Origin: Candidatus Fermentibacter sp.
Lineage (GTDB): Bacteria > Fermentibacterota > Fermentibacteria > Fermentibacterales > Fermentibacteraceae
Assembly: GCA_030373045.1 (NCBI GenBank)
Contig: JAUCPW010000003.1
Coordinates: 62,001 to 126,000, forward strand
Direction: 5' to 3'
DNA length: 64,000 nucleotides
Shown: positions 60,065-64,000 of the stretch, piece after piece
Layout: every line of letters starts with the position of its first letter
Numbering within the stretch: the first letter of the stretch is position 1
Made by a program: the position numbers and the translations under genes
The notes under the pieces: model-generated
Told to the model about the DNA's origin: nothing
Databases searched by the model: none
The model's input: the letters and a program-made list of their open reading frames with translations, nothing else

Positions 60065-61062
60065 TGAAGAAGCGCATTCTCACGGGCGACAGGCCCACCG
60101 GAGCCCTCCACCTCGGTCATCTCGTGGGCTCACTTCTCAACAGGGCCGCCCTGCAGGACCAGTACGAGACTTTCATCATAGTCGCCGACGTGCAGGCGCT
60201 CACGACCAACTTCGACAGGCCGGACCGCCTTTCGGACGACGTCAGGCAGGTGGCCCTGGACAACATCTCGGCCGGGCTCGACCCGGAGAAGTCGGTCATG
60301 TTCGTGCAGAGCATGGTCCCGGGGATCGCCGAGCTGACCGTTTTCTTCTCCATGCTCGTCACGGTGAACAGGCTCAGGCACAACCCCACGATCAAGTCCG
60401 AGGCCGGCTCGTACGGATATACCGACATGACCTACGGCTTCCTGGGGTATCCCGTCAGCCAGGCGGCGGACATCCTCTTCTGCAGGGCCGACCTTGTGCC
60501 GGTGGGGGAGGACCAGCTCCCGCACATCGAGATGACCAGGTTCGTGGCCGGGAGGTTCAACGAGCTCTACGGCCCCGTCTTCCCCGAGCCCGAGGCTCTC
60601 GTCAGCCGCGTTCCGAGGCTCGTGGGCACGGACGGTTCCGCCAAGATGTCCAAGTCCCTCGGCAACTGCATCCATCTCTCCGACGAGCCGGCCGTCGTGC
60701 GCGAGAAGGTGATGTCGGCCGTCACGGATCCCGCGCGGATACACAAGTCCGATCCCGGCCATCCCGAGATCTGCACGATAGCTGCGTACCACAGGGCGTT
60801 CGATGCGCAGGAGTCGCAGTCCGTCGAGGAGAGCTGCAGGGCGGGCACCATCGGTTGCGTGGCGTGCAAGAAGCGGATGGTCGAGGTCCTGGAGGCCCTG
60901 CTCTACCCGATGCGCGAGAGGCGGGCCGCCTTCTCCGGGCCGGGCCTGATCGACGAGATCCTGGTCGAGGGCACGAAGAGGGCCTGCGCCGAGGCGGACG
61001 AGACGCTCGGCCGGGTCCGCCGGGCCATGAGGATAGACTACTTCGGAGGGCGGGATGCTTAG
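60061..61062 (+). CDS. trpS: Tryptophanyl-tRNA synthetase
   Basis: A 333-residue class I synthetase. HIGH-type motif GALHLGHLVGS, VPVGEDQLPHIEMTR, and KMSKS motif SAKMSKSLGNCI. C-terminal region contains an unusual CVACKKRM. Normal length. ATG overlaps the AmgK-like stop, and its own end overlaps the cysS start by 8 bp, so both synthetases are tied to the wall-recycling genes in one transcript. Confidence 0.96.
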   Translation: MMKKRILTGDRPTGALHLGHLVGSLLNRAALQDQYETFIIVADVQALTTNFDRPDRLSDDVRQVALDNISAGLDPEKSVMFVQSMVPGIAELTVFFSMLVTVNRLRHNPTIKSEAGSYGYTDMTYGFLGYPVSQAADILFCRADLVPVGEDQLPHIEMTRFVAGRFNELYGPVFPEPEALVSRVPRLVGTDGSAKMSKSLGNCIHLSDEPAVVREKVMSAVTDPARIHKSDPGHPEICTIAAYHRAFDAQESQSVEESCRAGTIGCVACKKRMVEVLEALLYPMRERRAAFSGPGLIDEILVEGTKRACAEADETLGRVRRAMRIDYFGGRDA

Positions 61063-62497
61063 GCTCCACGACACGCTTACAGGCTCCACCAGGGACTTCG
61101 AGCCCCTGTCGCCCCCTTCGGCCGGAGTCTACGTCTGCGGGCCGACGGTCTACGGCGACAGCCACCTCGGTCACGCGAAGAGCTACGTCTCCTTCGACGT
61201 CCTGGTGAGGTTCATGAGGCATGAAGGCTACCGGGTCAGGTATGTGCAGAACATCACCGACGTGGGTCACCTGTCCGAGAACTCAGAGACGGGCGACGAC
61301 AAGCTCCAGAGGCAGGCCAGGCTCGAGAGGCTCGAGCCCATGGAGATAGCCGAGAAGTACACCAGGTCCTACTTCGAGGACATGGACAGGCTGGGGAACC
61401 TCCGGCCCGACATCTCGCCCCGCGCCTCCGGGCACATCCCGGAGCAGATCGAGCTGGTGAGGGCGCTCATCGAGAAGGGGCACGCGTACCAGGCCGGGGG
61501 GAACGTCTATTTCTCCGTCAGGAGCTTCCCCGGCTACGGCAGGCTGTCGGGTCGCAGGCCCGACGATCTCGTCGCGGGAGCCAGGGTCGAGGTCCAGGCC
61601 GACAAGCGCGATCCGCTCGACTTCGCCCTCTGGAAGGAGGCCGACGCGGGGCACATCCTGAAGTGGCGCTCGCCCTGGGGCTGGGGCTTCCCGGGATGGC
61701 ACCTCGAATGCTCTGCGATGGCCATGCGCTACCTCGGCGAGACCATCGACATCCACGGGGGAGGGCTGGAGAACGTCTTCCCGCATCACGAGTCCGAGAT
61801 AGCCCAGAGCGAGGCCGCGACCGGGAGGCAGTTCGCGAGATTCTGGCTCCACAACAACATGGTGACGATCGACGGCCAGAAGATGGGCAAGAGCCTCGGG
61901 AACGCCCGTTCGCTCAAGGAGATGTTCGAGCGGTACGAACCCATGACCATCCGGCTCTACATCCTGCGCAGCCACTACCGCAGCCCTCTGGATTTCTCCG
62001 ACGAGGGGCTGTCGTCCGCCGCGAGCGCCCTTGGGAGGATCCGCGACCTGGCCTCGAGGCTGGGACCGTCCGATCCCGGCAGCCCGCCGCCCGGTTCCGC
62101 GCTCCAGTTCGTGGAGGAGGCCGCGACCGCATTCACGGGCAGGCTCTCGGACGACCTGGACACGCCCGGAGCCGTGGCCGTGCTGTTCGAGTACGTCAGG
62201 AAGTGCAACCAGGCGCTGGAGACAGGTGTCGAGCCGGGTCAGAGGGCCGCGATGTCGGGCGGGCTCTCGCTGATGGCCTGCGAACTGCTGGGCCTCTCGG
62301 CCAGGGCGGCATCCGGATCCTCCGATACGGAGCCCCTCCTGCTCGGACTGCTGTCCGAATACAGGTCAATGCTCAGGGAGCGGAAGCTGTTCGCAGAGGC
62401 CGACGGGATGCGCGACGCCCTGGCCGCCGGGGGCTACTCGGTGAAGGACATGCCCGGCGGCAGGAGCCTGATCGAGAGGATCAGCCGCGCTCTCTGA
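61055..62497 (+). CDS. cysS: Cysteinyl-tRNA synthetase
   Basis: A 480-residue CysRS. YVCGPTVYGDSHLGHAKSYV (zinc Cys and HIGH-type motif), WHLECSAM, HHESEIAQSEAATG (zinc ligands) and the KMGKSLGN signature are all present. Full length. Its 3' end overlaps the convergent rpsT gene by 17 bp, so the two transcripts are antisense there. Confidence 0.96.
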   Translation: MLRLHDTLTGSTRDFEPLSPPSAGVYVCGPTVYGDSHLGHAKSYVSFDVLVRFMRHEGYRVRYVQNITDVGHLSENSETGDDKLQRQARLERLEPMEIAEKYTRSYFEDMDRLGNLRPDISPRASGHIPEQIELVRALIEKGHAYQAGGNVYFSVRSFPGYGRLSGRRPDDLVAGARVEVQADKRDPLDFALWKEADAGHILKWRSPWGWGFPGWHLECSAMAMRYLGETIDIHGGGLENVFPHHESEIAQSEAATGRQFARFWLHNNMVTIDGQKMGKSLGNARSLKEMFERYEPMTIRLYILRSHYRSPLDFSDEGLSSAASALGRIRDLASRLGPSDPGSPPPGSALQFVEEAATAFTGRLSDDLDTPGAVAVLFEYVRKCNQALETGVEPGQRAAMSGGLSLMACELLGLSARAASGSSDTEPLLLGLLSEYRSMLRERKLFAEADGMRDALAAGGYSVKDMPGGRSLIERISRAL

Positions 62498-62735
62498 TCC
62501 TGGCCGCGAGACGGCTCTTGAGGCGGTCGGCTGTGTTCGGGTGCATTATCCGCTTGCGGCCGGCCCTGTCGAGCAGGCACTGGGCGGTCTTCATCGCCTC
62601 GGCGCCCTCTTCGGTCGTAGAGGCCTCGCGCACGCGGCGCATCGCGGTCCTGAGCGTGCGGAGCTGGCTCTTGATCTGGAGATGCCTCCTGGCATCCTTC
62701 CTCATGTTCTTGGCCGCACTGGCGCTCCTTGCCAA
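62481..62735 (-). CDS. rpsT: 30S ribosomal protein S20
   Basis: An 84-residue bS20: basic N-terminus ARSASAAKNMRKDARRH, helices with SQLRTLRTAMRRV, and the conserved end KRIMHPNTADRLKSRLA. It binds 16S rRNA helices in the small subunit. TTG start preceded by GAAAGGAG. TTG starts at rpsT are seen in other bacteria and are linked with feedback control. It has its own promoter and converges with cysS. Confidence 0.95.
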   Translation of the reverse strand: MARSASAAKNMRKDARRHLQIKSQLRTLRTAMRRVREASTTEEGAEAMKTAQCLLDRAGRKRIMHPNTADRLKSRLAARIRERG

Positions 62736-62823
62736 GCGTGGTCTCCTTTCGCAGTATTGGGAAAACCCGTGCTCTCCCGGAGGAACTCTTCGAGGCCCCC
62801 GGTGTTATCCGTTTCGAGGCACG

Positions 62824-62852
62824 AAACTAGCTGTTCATACGCCGGAAGTCAA
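62824..62852 (-). promoter_or_regulatory. Sigma-70-type promoter for rpsT
   Basis: On the minus strand: TTGACT (62852-62847), 17-bp spacer, TAGTTT (62829-62824). This leaves a leader of ~80 bases before the TTG, room for S20 feedback control. The -35 overlaps the ribosome-site region of the divergent M14 gene. Confidence 0.5.
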
Positions 62853-62869
62853 CAACCATGGAGGCTGAG

Positions 62870-64000
62870 ATGAGGTTCGGCTCTCTTCTGCTGATCCTGG
62901 CTGCCGCGGTGCCCGCATCGGCCGACAGGCTCGTGCGGATCTTCGATGTATCGCCGGGAACGCTCGACGTTCTCGCGGCCGACGGGATGGACATCGCCGC
63001 CGCCAACGCCAGGGAGGGCTGGATCGACGTCTGTCTCCCCGACAGGGAGACCGGCCGCGCCGCCTTCTACTCCGGCAGGTATGATGTCCTGCCGGTCGAG
63101 TGGGGCATGCTGACCGACGAGAACAGGGGCGATGCCGGAGCATACTACAGCTGGGAGGAGAACAACGCCTTCTGGGCCACCCTCTCGGCCGAGCATTCCG
63201 ACCTGGTCGACACGCCCGTGTCTATAGGCACCTCCGTCCAGGGCCGCGACATCATGATGATCCGCATGTCGAGCTCGGTCGGAGGGGCGTACAAGCCCGC
63301 GATGTACTTCACGGCGCTCACCCACGCCCGCGAGCCGGGCGGCAACGCCTGCCTCATCGACTTTGCCGACTGGCTTGCCACCAATTACGACAGCGACACC
63401 ATGGCCACCTGGATCCTCGACAACACACAGGTCTACTTCGTGCCCATCGTCAACCCCGACAGCTACATACTCAACTGCAACCCGATGGGCGGCAACGTCC
63501 GCAAGAACCAGAGCTCCCCGGACGGGGTCGACCTCAACAGGAACTACCCGTACCAGTGGGGATACGACGACGAGGGCTCCAGCCCCGACCCCTACGACGA
63601 GACGTATCGCGGCCCGAGCGCCGGCAGCGAGCCCGAGACCCAGGCCGTCATGAACCTGATCGACTCGATCGACCCCGTGGGCGGCATCCACTACCACACC
63701 TACGGCGGGTACCTGCTCAGGCCCTACGGCTACAACAACAGCAACACCCCCGACGAGGCCACCTATGCCGCCTGGAGCGCGGCCATGACCGAGTACAACG
63801 GCTACGCCGCAGGCCAGTGCGGCGACGTGCTGGGCTACAACGCCAACGGTGACGCGGTCGACTGGACGTACTGGAACGGCGGCGGGCACCCGAGGTGCAT
63901 GGCCCTTACGGTCGAATGCGATGAAGACGGCTTCTGGGGCAACCAGAGCAACCCCTCGGGGCTGGCGGCGATGGAAGAGGCATGCCGCTACATGAACATC
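62870..64000 (+). CDS. Secreted M14 zinc carboxypeptidase (3' end outside window)
   Basis: At least 377 codons, running off the window. Signal peptide (MRFGSLLLILAAAVPASA), a propeptide-like region to ~100, then the M14 domain: zinc ligands in THAREPGG (~151, HxxE), the substrate Arg/Asn set in GVDLNRNYPYQWG, the later zinc His in GIHYHTYGG, and the catalytic Glu in LTVECDE. Cuts C-terminal residues from peptides outside the cell; may act with the C25 peptidase. The missing C-terminus probably bears a sorting domain. ATG with GGAGG 5 bp upstream. Confidence 0.92.
   Translation, partial: MRFGSLLLILAAAVPASADRLVRIFDVSPGTLDVLAADGMDIAAANAREGWIDVCLPDRETGRAAFYSGRYDVLPVEWGMLTDENRGDAGAYYSWEENNAFWATLSAEHSDLVDTPVSIGTSVQGRDIMMIRMSSSVGGAYKPAMYFTALTHAREPGGNACLIDFADWLATNYDSDTMATWILDNTQVYFVPIVNPDSYILNCNPMGGNVRKNQSSPDGVDLNRNYPYQWGYDDEGSSPDPYDETYRGPSAGSEPETQAVMNLIDSIDPVGGIHYHTYGGYLLRPYGYNNSNTPDEATYAAWSAAMTEYNGYAAGQCGDVLGYNANGDAVDWTYWNGGGHPRCMALTVECDEDGFWGNQSNPSGLAAMEEACRYMNI

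Overview
This window is 64 kb of compact, high-GC, bacterial chromosome. Genes are packed head to tail, often with 4-bp ATGA/GTGA/TTGA overlaps, and GTG and TTG starts are common. Secreted proteins here carry C-terminal 'sorting' domains: a gingipain-like C25 peptidase and a beta-propeller protein. There are also SpoIIE/STAS regulators, and small families typical of uncultivated FCB-group bacteria. My best guess is a candidate phylum of the FCB superphylum, of the Fermentibacterota type. This is inferred from gene style only, because no rRNA gene is present.

Layout. 1-6.3 kb: small accessory genes (radical SAM, dodecin, DUF1648, PNPOx-like, cupin, tandem GNAT, QueG-like) separated by four copies of one short repeat with GGGGTCAGGCTAC / GTAGTCTGACCCC ends. 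6.3-18.5 kb: C25 peptidase, secreted hypotheticals, iron-permease-like protein, frameshifted M55 D-aminopeptidase, zinc-ribbon/L12-like protein, small membrane proteins and two sugar-nucleotide epimerases. 18.5-28.6 kb: hybrid sensor kinase, beta-propeller protein, rhomboid and CPBP-like intramembrane proteases, GapN-type aldehyde dehydrogenase. 28.6-29.9 kb: a sharply AT-rich island with a frameshifted lipoprotein gene and its own promoter; its edges fall inside the coding ends of both neighbours. 29.9-35.5 kb: GT-C glycosyltransferase, a 7-bp tandem repeat array, FAD-linked oxidase, LeuC/LeuD. 35.6-45 kb: tRNA-Thr, amino-sugar synthesis (phosphohexomutase, GlmS), YihY, a YchF-like GTPase, a DUF2089 operon, GlgC, an outer-membrane barrel and a hairpin-rich spacer. 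45-49.6 kb: aminotransferase, parvulin, RNA modification (RluD, TruA), SPOR lipoprotein, tRNA-Gly, tRNA-Cys.

49.6-62.5 kb is the most interesting part. A 46-residue CXXC membrane peptide is coupled to a NapH-TlpA fusion, suggesting electron or thiol transfer across the membrane. Next is a three-gene partner-switching module: a STAS antagonist, an RsbW-type kinase, and a 1203-residue protein that appears to join an alpha/beta N-terminal domain, a STAND-like P-loop NTPase, HEAT-like repeats and a SpoIIE/PP2C phosphatase. It runs on into a SAM-hydrolase-family protein, a GH57 enzyme, a mini zinc protein, a MurU/AmgK-like muropeptide recycling pair, TrpS and CysS. The window ends with convergent rpsT and an incomplete secreted M14 carboxypeptidase.

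Starts were chosen from Shine-Dalgarno spacing, gene overlap and family alignment by eye. Domain names come from recognition of motifs, not from database searches. Long open frames antisense to the listed genes are treated as high-GC artefacts.
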